NCBI GenBank assembly: GCA_021397845.1
Contig: CM038046.1
Location: 3,577,001 to 3,641,000 of the forward strand
Length of the DNA stretch: 64,000 bases
Source: Areca catechu
Taxonomy: Eukaryota > Streptophyta > Magnoliopsida > Arecales > Arecaceae
Direction: 5' to 3'
Shown: positions 1 through 10,033 of the stretch, in pieces
How the letters are laid out: the number at the start of each line of letters is the position of its first letter
Numbering within the stretch: the first letter of the stretch is position 1
Translations under genes and position numbers: made by a program
The notes under the pieces: model-generated
Told to the model about the DNA's origin: nothing
Databases searched by the model: none
What the model saw: only the letters and a program-made list of their open reading frames with translations

Positions 1-66
1 TGGGGGCCAGAATGGGACGCTACAGCAGGGTAAAACTCCCTACCATTTTTTCTATAAAAAAAAGGA
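1..66 (+). mobile_element. SINE 3' end fragment with A-rich tail
   Basis: The first 60 bases read as a short GC-containing stretch followed by an A-rich tail. They resemble the 3' end of the SINE at 2439-2678: both have a ggac..ta.agcagg motif, a short pyrimidine stretch and then a run of A. The body lies upstream of the window. It interrupts or abuts the left arm of foldback element A, which starts about position 62. The assignment rests on a short match only. Confidence 0.35.
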
Positions 67-483
67 AAGGATTTAAAAACTTTTTTGCCACCCATCTTTC
101 CAAGAGAAAAGAAAAAAACTTGAAGACGCAGGTAGAACCTACATCTTCAAAACTTATAAAAAAAAATATTGAAGACGCAGGTTCTAAATTCATAAAAAAA
201 TAAAAAATTATTGAAGATGCAAGTAGAACCTGCACCTTCTAAACTAGAAAATAAAATGACATGAAGATGCAGGTTCTATCCATGTCTTCTAAACGAACCG
301 AATAAAAATAATAAAATATAGCTTAAAGAGTTTACATGCATCTTCTAAACCAATCAAAAAAATCAATAATATCTTAAAAAAAATTAAGATTCTACCTGCC
401 AATTAGACCACTGGTCCGACTAAAAAAATGCTTGCATGTATCTTATAAACCGAAAAAAAATATTATATAAAATTTATAATTTA

Positions 484-1100
484 GTTGGATCGATGGCCGG
501 ATTAGTGACTGGACAGGCAACAGGATCCCTGGTCGGACCGACGGCCGGACTAATGGCAGGACCGATGGTCGAACCCTTGGTTGGACCAGCGACTAGACCC
601 CTGGTCGAGCCGGCGGCCAGACCGGCTGTCGGACCGGTGGCCGGACCCCTGGTTGGACCAGCGGCCGGACTCTTAGTTGGATCGGCGGCCGGACTCTTGG
701 TTGGACCGGTGGCCGGACCCCTGGTTGGACTGGCGGCCGGACTGATGGCAGGACCGGCGGCCGGATAGGTGGTAGGACCGGCGTTCGGATCGGTGGCAGA
801 ACCTGCGGTCGGATTGGTGCCTGAATCGATGGCCGGATTGGTTGTCGAACCCCTTGTCGGACGGGCGACTAAACCCCTAGTCGGACCAACGGCCGGACCT
901 ATGGCAGGACCGGTGGCAGGACTAGCAGCAAGATAGGTGGCAGGACCAGCATCCGGACCGGTGGCAGGACCGGTGGCCGACAGGTGGCCGGATCGCCGGC
1001 TAGATTGGTGGCCAGATTGGTGATTGGACCGGTGGCTAGACCCTTGGTCGAACTGGCGACCGGAACCCTGGGTGGCCGAACCGGTACCGAACCGATGCAG
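484..1100 (+). repeat. 12/24-bp GC-rich minisatellite, left arm of foldback A
   Basis: A degenerate tandem array of 12-bp units of the form GGACCGGTGGCC, often paired into 24-bp units, for example from 640 to 770. Because 12 is a multiple of three, frames stay open and encode low-complexity Gly-Pro tetrapeptide repeats (436-768). No start context or neighbouring signal suggests a real protein. The same motif family occurs in foldback B at 52130-52330. Confidence 0.8.
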
Positions 1101-1129
1101 GACTAGCAGTCAGATCCGGTCGCCATTCT

Positions 1130-2065
1130 GACTGTCGGTCTAGTCACCCATCCAGCCACCTGTCCGGTGATAGGTCCTGCCATCAATCCGGTCACCGGTG
1201 CTACCAACGATCCAGTGGACCGGCAGGTCCTGCCACCAGTATGGGCACCGGTCCTGTCTCCGGTCCGACCAGGGGTCCGGCAATCGATCCGGTAGCCGGT
1301 CCGACCACCAATCTGGCTGTCGATCATATAGCTGGTCCGATCGCCGGTCCTACCACTAATTCAGGCATCAATCTTAGCACTAGTCCGTACGTTGGTCCTA
1401 TATGGTGACCAGACCGGCTACTAATATGGCCATCGATCCTGCCACTGGTCCGATCGCCGATCTTGCCATCGGTCCAATCGCCGTTCCTACCACCTGTCTG
1501 GATGATAGTCTTACCACCGATCTTGCTGCTATCCTGCCATCAATCCGACCGCCGATCTGACCAGGGGTCCGGCCACCGGTTTGACAAGAGATTCGGTAGT
1601 CGGTTCGGTCACCGATCCGAGCACTAATCAGGTCGCCAGTCCTGCCATCGGTCCGGATGTCAGTCCTGTCACCGGTCCTGCCATCAGTCTGGCCACCGGT
1701 CCGACCACCTGTCCTGCCACCGATCTGGCCACCGATCCAACTAGGGTCTAGCCATCGGTCCGGCAGCCGGTCTGGCCATCGATACAGTCGCCGGTCCGGT
1801 CGCCAATCCGACTAGGGGTTTGGTCACCGGTTCGGTCACCAATTCGGTTACCGGTCCGACAAGGGGTTCGACAGACGGTTCGGTCACCTGTCCGGGCACC
1901 AATCCGGCCGTCGGTCCTGCCATCAATCCGGATGTCCGTCCTGCAACAGGTCCGGCCGCCTGTCCTATTGCCTGTCCTGCCATTGGTCCGGCCACCGATC
2001 TGACTAGGGTCCGGTCACCGGTTCGTTCACTAATCCGACCACCGGTCCGACTAAATTATAAATTT
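1130..2065 (-). repeat. Same minisatellite in inverted orientation, right arm of foldback A
   Basis: The array continues past about 1100 but as the reverse complement, with units reading GGCCACCGGTCC on the plus strand. The orientation switch lies between roughly 1090 and 1135. The right array is longer than the left, so the arms are unequal, and unit sequences are degenerate. Open frames on the minus strand (1741-1995) encode the same Gly-Pro type of repeat and are a by-product of the 12-bp period. Confidence 0.8.
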
Positions 2066-2438
2066 TATATAATTTTTTTCCGGTTTACAAGATTCAGGCA
2101 AGTATTTTTTTAATCGGATCAGTGGTCAAATTGATGGGTAGAATCTTAGTTTTTTCTTTAAGATTTCTTTGTTTTTTTAAATTGGTTTAGAAGATGCAGG
2201 TAAAATCTTTATGCAGGTTCTACATGCATCTTTATTTATTTTTTATTTTTTTAATAAGTTTTGAACATGCAGGTTCTACCTGCGTCTCCAAGTTTTTTTT
2301 ATTTTTTTTATCGGTTGGGAAGACAGGTGGCAAAAAAGTTTTTGAATCCTTTAACACGTGGCTAGGAGAACCATAGTTCGATAAAATTATTTAAAGTCAC
2401 AATACTTTGGTAATATTTTTTTAAAATATATTATTTAA

Positions 2439-2678
2439 TTATTATGATGGTAGTATAGTTGGTGGGTGCTCACTGATCCATGCAATGACTTGATCACGGG
2501 TTCGAGACGTGATCCATGCAGTGACTCGATTAAATTTTTTGTTCACGGGTTCGATGCGTGATCAATGCAACTCGATTAAATCCAGAAATTTTTTCTTGGA
2601 AAAGTTCAGTGAGGACAGTATAGCAGGTATTTTTCTCCCCCATCCCTTTTGATTTATCAAAAAAAAAAAAAAAAAACC
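2439..2678 (+). mobile_element. tRNA-derived SINE nested in foldback A
   Basis: The 5' end has an A-box-like sequence (GGTAGTATAGTTGGTGG, about 2449-2465), followed by a B-box-like GGGTTCGAGACGTG near 2500 and a partial second copy of it near 2546. These are the internal RNA polymerase III promoter elements of tRNA-type SINEs. The unit ends in an A tail of about 18 bases. ATTATTTAA flanks it at 2430-2438 and 2679-2687, a likely target-site duplication. Joining the flanks restores the right terminus of the foldback element. It has no coding capacity and would depend on LINE enzymes for movement. Confidence 0.7.
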
Positions 2679-2696
2679 ATTATTTAAAAAAAAATC

Positions 2697-2990
2697 GATG
2701 GGTTTCTAGGTTCGGGTTGACGTTTTTTTTTTTGAGCATACGGGATTTTCAGATGTGGGTTGGTTCCTCGGTGTTTTTAATCTCGTAAATGCATGATAAT
2801 TCGTAGCATTTGTGGATTTTTGATATGGGTCAGGTTTAAAATTTTTGGTTAACTTCTTAATCAGATTTGGAATTTTCTTTGGGTTAATTTGTTAATCAGG
2901 TTTGGAACGGGTTCGGATAGTGAAATTTCAAACGGGTTCGGATATGGGTAGGGCAAATTTTGCCGGATCCTACCCGTTGCCATCCCCTTC
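2697..2990. mobile_element. Possible terminus of a hAT-like element next to the mTERF gene
   Basis: The stretch contains repeated GGGTTCGG/ACGGGTTCGGAT motifs and ends in CCCGTTGCCATCCCC at about 2972-2986. GGGATGGCAA is a common terminus of plant hAT-type elements, and a similar end occurs at 56035. No matching left end is obvious, so it may be truncated. It lies immediately upstream of the probable mTERF 5'UTR. Confidence 0.35.
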
Positions 2991-3254
2991 TACCGCGAGT
3001 CCTCGCCTCAAAACCTCCGAAATGGCTAGGGTTTTGCGCCCAAGCTTGCTTGCGCGCCCTAATGGCGGTCTCCTGTAAATTAACGAGTCCCGAAGCTTTA
3101 ACTGCCAGCTGAGAAGTCCGAGTTCCTGTTGAATACGAGGTATGCACACGAACTTAAATTGGTATATTGGTTTGAAAGAAATCGAAATTGCTGACTTAAT
3201 TGTGTAGAAAGGCCAGATATGGATTCAATTTGTTGTTAGAATCTTTCTCCCTTT
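2991..3254 (+). promoter_or_regulatory. Probable 5'UTR of the mTERF gene, with a short putative intron
   Basis: A GC-richer stretch precedes the coding region. A candidate 5'UTR intron runs 3140-3207 (donor gag/GTATGC, acceptor TGTGTAG). At 68 bp it would be short even for a plant intron, so it is tentative. A six-codon upstream reading frame starts with ATG at 3219 and stops at 3237-3239. It precedes the main start in the same frame and could dampen translation. Confidence 0.4.
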
Positions 3255-5225
3255 GTGTGCCCTCTTCTTCTGGTCATGATAAGCCTCCGATATCTTCAAA
3301 GTATCGGTCCTTCGAAAATGGTGACCCAAGTGAGAAGTGCTATGATTTTTCCAGCTGTTTTTGGGAAAGGTTTTGGTTTCCAGGAACATCCATTGTTTCA
3401 CTCACAGAAAAGCGCTCTGCTTTTAGATTCACGGGCTGCTAAATTTCGGAGCATTGGATTATTTGATTTTGGAAGAAGATGGAATAGTTGCAGTATTTTG
3501 CCTGTCCACACTCCCAATGTTTCGATTGTCGACAGATTGCTAAATCAACAGCGAAAGCTATCCTTCTCTGCTACTCAAGCTGCATTCACTGATGTCCATG
3601 TTGCGGTCATGGATGGAAAACTATTGCCCGATGATTGCACTGCATCACGAATCTCTCGAATGGATCGAATTGATGCCCAAAATGCTCTCTTTGAATACCT
3701 TCATGGTACCAGGAGCTTGCCATTCACTGACGCTGAACACATGAGCAAAAATTCCCCAGTATTTCTCCAGAATCTGATTGCAAAAGTTGAAAACGAGTCT
3801 AATGTTGGGTGGTCACTTACAAGGTTTCTTCGCTACCATCCTATCAATGAGTTTGAACCGTTCTTCGAGAGTTTGGGGTTGAAACCATCAGAGTTGTATC
3901 CCTTTCTTCCCCGGAATCTAATGTTTCTTAGTGATGACTATGTCTTGCTCGAGAATTACCATGTTCTTTGCAATTATGGAGTTCCTCGTAGTAAGATTGG
4001 CAAGATGTACAAGGAAGGGACTGAGATGTTTAGATTTGGTTATGGTATCTTATTATCAAAGCTTCAAGCTTACGAGAAACTTGGCCTGACGAAACCCACC
4101 ATTATCAAGTTGGTTACATGTTGTCCAGAACTCTTGGTTGGTGGCGTAAATGTTGAATTTCTTCGAGTTCTTGAGAAATTGAGAAGTTTAGGGGTTGAGC
4201 TGGATTGGATCAGAGGATGTTTATCAGTCAAGAACATGTACAATTGGAATCGAATACTTGAAATGCTGAATTTTCTTGATAAAATGGGTTGTAACAAGAA
4301 AATTTTGGCTAGGCTTATTAAAGAGCATCCCAAATTTATTTTTGATGATTCTGGAAAGGAGATCTATATACTGGTTGCAATGTTGTTGAAGTTGGGTCTT
4401 AAGATGAACAACATTTTAACTTTATTTGTGCAGTACCCTCGAATTCTGATTGGAAATTTCTCAAAGAATTTGGGGAGGTCTGTGCATTTTTTAGCAGAAA
4501 TTGGGATGGAAACAGAGGACATTGCAAGGATAGTGTCTTCTCATGCTCAAGTTTTAAGTTTTTGTTCTTGCAAGAGGCCTAAAGTTGTACTGGGAAGATT
4601 AAAGATATCCCCTGAAAAGTTGTGTGAAATAATTAAGGAGGATCCAAGTCAGTTCAGTAATTTGGCTTCTAGGAAAAAGATCGGAATTGTATATTTACCT
4701 AGAGTGGATGGAACTTTTCTGCAGGAGAAGACCAATTTCTTATTGAAACTTGGGTTTGTTGAGAACTCAGATGAGATGGCGAAAGCACAGTGCAAGTTCC
4801 GAGGCAGAGGAGACCTACTGCAGGAGAGATTTGACTGCTTAGTGAATGCTGGCTTAGACTACCATACAGTTTCAGACATGATCAAATTAGTTCCTTCAGT
4901 ACTTAATCAATCCACAGACATAATTGAGAAGAAGATTGATTATCTTCTAAACCATTTGGGTTATCCTCTGGAGTCACTTGCAGCTTTTCCAACATTCCTT
5001 TGCTACAATATGGATAAGATAAAGCTGAGGTTTTCAATGTACAATTGGCTTAAAGAGCAAGGAGTAGTGATACCTACCAAAAACAGGAAGATGATTAGGT
5101 CCACAGTGGCATTGAGCACCATTCTTGCATGCTCTGATGCACGATTTGTAAAATACTTTGTGGTTCTCCGTCCTGAAGGGCCAAAGGTATGGGAAAGGTT
5201 GAAAAGCTCAGTATCTTCAAGCTGA
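3255..5225 (+). CDS. mTERF domain protein, probably organelle-targeted
   Basis: A 656-codon intronless open frame. The mature part is a series of about 30-35 residue two-helix mTERF units with the usual leucine-rich helix, proline, and 'P.LL' ending, for example LGLTKPTIIKLVTCCPELL near residue 276 and LGYPLESLAAFPTFL near residue 568. mTERF proteins bind nucleic acid in mitochondria or plastids and act in transcription termination, RNA splicing or translation. The arrangement resembles the plant MTEF18 (SHOT1)-like branch, but that is recognition by eye. The first 100 residues are rich in Arg, Ser and hydrophobics with few acids, as in a mitochondrial presequence. Other in-frame Met codons at 3276 and 3318 could also start the protein; 3255 is simply the first after the frame's last stop. 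The frame is intact and appears functional. Confidence 0.88.
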   Translation: MCPLLLVMISLRYLQSIGPSKMVTQVRSAMIFPAVFGKGFGFQEHPLFHSQKSALLLDSRAAKFRSIGLFDFGRRWNSCSILPVHTPNVSIVDRLLNQQRKLSFSATQAAFTDVHVAVMDGKLLPDDCTASRISRMDRIDAQNALFEYLHGTRSLPFTDAEHMSKNSPVFLQNLIAKVENESNVGWSLTRFLRYHPINEFEPFFESLGLKPSELYPFLPRNLMFLSDDYVLLENYHVLCNYGVPRSKIGKMYKEGTEMFRFGYGILLSKLQAYEKLGLTKPTIIKLVTCCPELLVGGVNVEFLRVLEKLRSLGVELDWIRGCLSVKNMYNWNRILEMLNFLDKMGCNKKILARLIKEHPKFIFDDSGKEIYILVAMLLKLGLKMNNILTLFVQYPRILIGNFSKNLGRSVHFLAEIGMETEDIARIVSSHAQVLSFCSCKRPKVVLGRLKISPEKLCEIIKEDPSQFSNLASRKKIGIVYLPRVDGTFLQEKTNFLLKLGFVENSDEMAKAQCKFRGRGDLLQERFDCLVNAGLDYHTVSDMIKLVPSVLNQSTDIIEKKIDYLLNHLGYPLESLAAFPTFLCYNMDKIKLRFSMYNWLKEQGVVIPTKNRKMIRSTVALSTILACSDARFVKYFVVLRPEGPKVWERLKSSVSSS

Positions 5226-7801
5226 AGGGTGTTCTTGTATTTTAAATGGAAACATCATCTTTCAGATTAGGGTGACCCTCCTTCAAGAAGATATTGCTTG
5301 TGACTCTTTTAACATAAGACTCCTGTGACAGTTGGGCTAGTGATAGTGATGGTGCAATTACTTGTTCTCTAGTTCTATGACTTCCAGTGGATACTCAATG
5401 GGGCCCTCTACCTCTGATATTTGCTTTGCCTACACTCCATTGGAAGAACGGCATCATTTGTAAAGGATATAGCCATACAGGGTTCACAGAAGATGGAGTT
5501 TTTGCAGCATACCCGCCTCTGGATTGGTTACGGTTATGCCACAAACTAGTCTGGTGTCCTTTTTGGTTGGCTACCTGTTATTAAAACAGAAGTTAGTTAA
5601 ACCTCAGGACTAGCAGTTGTATGCAGTTCTTGTGACTGGACATTGCCAAATTTCTTATGCAAAGTTATCATCTTTTAAATGTAAAAGGGATTTTTCCAGA
5701 GAAAAAGAATCCACATTATTCTTCATATTTGCATAAAAGAGTTAGCTTTTTTGCCCTTTGCAGAGAGTCATGTTGAACTTTACTAGATTTACATTATGTC
5801 CGTACATGTAGATAAATGCACGCTTATCTTAATAGATGAACAGATATCGGTACTAGACTCACATAATACAAGCCATGCACACTAGAGCAGCGTTTTTTGA
5901 TCCAGTAAACGACAATAGAAACAATAACAATAACAATGATAACTACGACCCTTATCTGGAAATTTCTCATGGTAACAGGCTATCTTGTTGACTTTATTTT
6001 CTTAGAGCTGTGCCGAAGTTGAACGCTTTACCAACCTCTTGTTGCAGATTTTACCTAAGTGGATCTTTAGATAATAGGTCCATATTACCATGGTCCTTAC
6101 CTTGACTCTGAAAATCTTGTGGTTAAACTTGAAATTTGACCTACCCAAATGTTGAAAACAACCTATTTCATCCTCTTGGCTTTCCTGAAAGTATCTAAAC
6201 TCTTGAACACTGCAGCAGTCTGGGTAATTTTCTTTACATATTTAAAATTAAGGTATTAACTTTGCAATAGCGAAAAGTGGACATTGTATTTGATAGATGC
6301 TACCAGGAAGATTTTTTTATCTTCATCCTTCTGGTCCATATACCTTGGTAACCATTTGTTGGATAAGTTGTTCTCTTAGCTCTTATTTTGAGCAGGTATA
6401 GTCTTTCTGATTTATAACCTATGCAAGACATGGTCCAAAAATCATGGGATGCTAGTTATGGTATAATTTCTTTTCTCAGCTTCTGTCTTTCTAATGCTGG
6501 GGCCATGTTCATGTTTACTGTAATTTCCCATTTTAAATTCATGTTACTTTACAGTGGGGTCTTCTAATGAAACATGACTTATGTTCTTGTTATTCCTTTT
6601 TTCAAGTTTCAATCATAGGGATGTTGTTACACAACAGCCTGGTCAGGTGAAGGTAAGTATATCAATGTGTTTGACAAGTTCTGTCTGATATCTTCAGTCA
6701 ATAAGTTGGGACATGTCACTCTCATTCCCTGCTTCGTTGTGTGGGGTGTCACTGCGAAGCGGCTCGTCATGAATCTTCTGTCACTGGGAAACTGCAAACA
6801 AGAAAGAAAAGAAACTGCCTTCACAAGCAATCTAGACAAATTCTGAATTCATGTTTTGTCATATTCAGTTCAATTTTTTTTATTATTATATACACCTCTT
6901 AAAAGCATTAGCTTTAAATAGACGTCATATCTTTATCCATTATGTTAGATTAACTAAGGTACTTGTAGAGCCCATGCAAGACTCCAATACTTACTGAAAA
7001 CGCATTCTTCATTACTCAATATTTTGTTTTCTAGAAAAGGGACGATAGTTAGTCTTGTCATGCTTACCTGTTTTAGTATGATTATGGAGAAACTAAATCA
7101 TTTGCTGTCACCAATATTTTCACAGTGCTTCCATCATAGTTGTGAAAAGTGAAAGGTTTTTTTGATTTTCAAGGTGAGACCCATCTATACTGTTGTGGTG
7201 GTAAGGTCCAAAGCTTTATGGTTGCACAAATTTCCTCTTATTATTCTTCCTCTATTTCCTCTTCTGGTTATTTTCTGCCTTTGCCTTTCACATCAAGTGT
7301 ATAATTGCATAACCCTGATAAATTTCTTGATTTTATTGGTGACCACCTGATGGTTTTAACACACCTTCAATAAATAGAAAGGTTTTTGCATGACCCAATA
7401 AACTTCAAACTGAAGACAAGGTTGTTCTTTCTTACATGCAACTGCCTCATAAATCCTTTAGCAAGTAGCATATTCACTTTTGATTCTACTTAAGGCCACT
7501 TGCAATAGTTTCTTTCTTTCTTGTTTTGGAAATCATGCCTGCCCTCTCTGTTGGGCAATGGAAGTGTGTCTACAATATTTGGCTTATTGGTTCATGCATT
7601 TTTTTAATGCCCTGCTAAGTAATGTGTAAATCCATGTTCATATACTTTCATTGGCACCGGATGCCTCTCCACCACATGTAGAACATGCTAGATTGTTACT
7701 TGTAATGGTTAATCCCTATTCAACATGCTTGTTGCTTTTTGTTGCTGTTGTTCCCTCATTAGACTTATCCTAATTGCTGTGGGGAAAAATGGAAAAAAAA
7801 G

Positions 7802-7867
<66 letters not shown>

Positions 7868-8368
7868 CTGAATAAACATTGGCTTGTTACACACGTACTT
7901 TTTTTTTCCTACCAAGTAATGAGCCAGTCTCTCTCACTTGTCACCAGCTGCTTCACCACATGGAGAACATGCTAGATTATCGGTTGTTATGGATCATTCC
8001 TCATTTCTTAACATGCTTGCTGCTTTTTGGTGCTGTTTGCACTCATTAGACTTATCCTCGATGGAGAAAATGCAAAAAGAAAAATAAAAGCTGTAATCCC
8101 TCTTTTTTTTTGATATGGTTGGACTTTTGCTTTTTGATAGTTCTCTAGCTAATTTTTAAGGTTGGCATCTGGAAGGCAGTAATCAACTGGCCTTTGTTAT
8201 ATGCAAGATAACTTGCTTGTTGGTTCCTATGACTGTTCCTATAACTTCCTTGTTCTCTGTTTAATATGAGATTAAAGTCAGTGCATAAAAGAGCCAGTCT
8301 ACTACGCATTATTTTGTTGTGACAAGCTGCTGATTTAAATCATTTTAACATGGTGGCTGCTGTTGCAG
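5226..8368. other. Intergenic region with mTERF 3'UTR; no supported gene
   Basis: The first few hundred bases are the likely mTERF 3'UTR. The rest is A/T-rich with no long frame resembling a protein. It holds a (GA)n run at 7807-7865 and a duplicated segment (7655-7806 and 7942-8090). If the Rab pseudogene downstream ever had its first exon here, I cannot find it. Confidence 0.6.
7655..8090. repeat. Two diverged direct copies of ~150 bp flanking a (GA)n microsatellite
   Basis: The segment at 7655-7806 (containing ACATGCTAGATT and ATTAGACTTATCCT) recurs at 7942-8090 with scattered changes. A (GA)n run of about 58 bp at 7807-7865 lies between them. This looks like a local tandem duplication of about 287 bp period, split by microsatellite growth. 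Confidence 0.7.
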
Positions 8369-9676
8369 GCGTTGGTAAGAGTTGCCTTCTTTTGCGTTTC
8401 TCAGATGGGTTTTTCACCACCAGTTTTATCGCTACAATTGGGTGGGTTTTCTTTTAGTTAATGATGCTGTGGTGAATTCTGGAATTGATATACATGTTTT
8501 TTGCTTCAATTCTCTAGTTTGAAGTTTCTGTTTTTTTCTGTGAAATAATTTATTTTTTTAATGGATTCCTTAGCTCAAGGTTTGCTTTTATGTTGCATTG
8601 ATTTTAAGATAAGAACCATTGAGCTGGATGGAAAAAGGATTAAACTGTTAATCTGGGATACAGCTGGGAAGGAACGATTTCTAACAATCACAACAGGTGG
8701 GTTAATACCTTCTTGGGTTGCCCTTGCTTAGTTTCTTTTTCTTGGTTTTCTACTGATTTGATGGTCTAAGATATAACCCTTTGGTTCCTGTATTGCTGCA
8801 GCTTACTATTGTGGGGCCATGAGTATTTTGCTTGTTTATGATGTTACCCACGATTCATCTTTTAACGGTAATGACTTCTTACAGTGCTTGGCCTTAATAG
8901 GTGCATTTTTTATCCTGTATTTTTTCTGATTCCTGTGATTCTGGCTTCTGCAATATGCACAGACATAAGGAACTGGATTCAGAACATTTTACAGCATGCT
9001 TCTGATAATGTAAACAAAATTCTGGTGGGCGACAAGGCTGACATGGATTAGAGCAAAAGAGTAAGATGCATAATGAACCATCTCTAAGCTAAACTTATGA
9101 ATTTATTATTTTGTGCGTGGCATGTGTGTATTCTTTGCTGGTTTCTCATTCTTAGTCTGTTCGATAGTTGTTCTGGAGCCCTCAACTCATTCCCACCGCC
9201 GCCCCGCCCCCCTCCCCGAAGCTAAGCTTTATATTTGAATAATGAAAAATTGGACCCTTCTCAGGTGGTGCCTACTTCCAGGGAACAATTTTTTTCTGAT
9301 GAATATGGCATTAAATTTTTTGAAACGGTATGTTTTAGCAATTCCTTTTCTACATATTATTGAAAAGCTGGGTTTTTGTTTCCTTTTTATTTATTGACAG
9401 ACTATCTTGGTTTACAGAGTGCAAAGACAAATCTAAATGCGGAGCAGGTTTTCTTTTCGATAGCTAGAGATATTAAGCAGAGACTCGCAGAAACCGATAG
9501 CAAACCTGAGGCCAGAGTCTATTCCAAGATGAAGATGGTATTGCTATCGTCAATTTGTTTGCAGGTTCATACATAATGATTAATGCTCACAGGATCGGAA
9601 GATCAAGATTAACAAACCAGACTTGGCAGCTGGTGAGGCTGAATCCCTGGAAAGATGAGCATGCTGTGGCTCCTGA
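8369..9676 (+). pseudogene. RABE1/Rab8-type small GTPase pseudogene with introns retained
   Basis: Exons at 8369-8441, 8597-8696, 8802-8867, 8963-9060, 9265-9327, 9418-about 9522 and 9593-9676 spell a Rab8/RABE-class GTPase, a regulator of Golgi-to-plasma-membrane traffic. Visible motifs are GVGKSCLLLRF (P-loop), WDTAGKERF, the DIRNWI region, GIKFFET-SAKTN and a terminal ACCGS prenylation end. It is broken. The first exon (about 25 residues) is absent and the acceptor before 8597 lacks AG. A TAG sits at 9049-9051 after KADMD, a TGA at 9656-9658 lies just before the Cys-Cys end, and the donor after 9522 is not evident. Two signature residues are also changed: Gln to Lys in DTAGQE, and Asn to Asp in NKAD. 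Retained introns mean it arose from a DNA duplication, not from a processed transcript. Confidence 0.85.
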
Positions 9677-10033
9677 GAAACAAGCGTGGGTTTTTTTTGG
9701 GGAGAGGGGGTCGGGACTGTTGACTTTATTGGGAACAAATTTGGTTGTGATGCACGTAATGATTGTAATGGAGATGACGATGGGATGGTGGGTGCTTGTA
9801 TTATCGATCTTATCAATTCTTTTCAACTATTAGTTTTAGTGTGATACTTGGTGGGAAGTTGATATTTTTACATGCACTGCCGTGGCATCACGTAAAACAT
9901 TTGTTGCTTAAATTGCTGATTTGCCTTCTGCTAGTCTTAGGTGGATCCGGGTATTATTACCGGTTTGTCATGGTTGTCATCAGGTGTCCTTCAGTAAGTT
10001 TTCATGCTAACAACTTGTATCATGCTCATATAG
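9677..10033. other. Spacer between two pseudogenes; nothing recognised
   Basis: G/T-rich sequence with no motif or frame that I can assign. Short open frames here run through the Rab pseudogene 3' end and carry no protein family signature. Confidence 0.5.

Larger units (their letters stand above)
62..2696. mobile_element. Foldback DNA transposon A (long inverted arms, left end outside window)
   Basis: Positions 62-485 reappear as the reverse complement at about 2053-2367, with matching order of small hairpins, A/T-rich spacers and array junctions. Between them two GC-rich minisatellite blocks run in opposite orientation. The right arm continues beyond 2367, is interrupted by a SINE (2439-2678) and resumes to end near 2696 in AAAAATC. 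That terminus matches the GATTTTT ends of foldback element B (47346-53447), so the two are one family. No transposase reading frame is visible, so it is non-autonomous. Long inverted arms with the 9-bp duplication inferred for B point to a Mutator-like foldback element, but that class is an inference. The outer left arm is not in the window. Confidence 0.75.

Noticed and set aside
436..768. 110-codon Gly-Pro-rich open frame
   Set aside because: It is a by-product of the 12-bp minisatellite period; equal frames exist on the opposite strand of the inverted array.
3200..3442. 80-codon plus-strand frame overlapping the mTERF start
   Set aside because: It overlaps the mTERF coding frame and has no family similarity.
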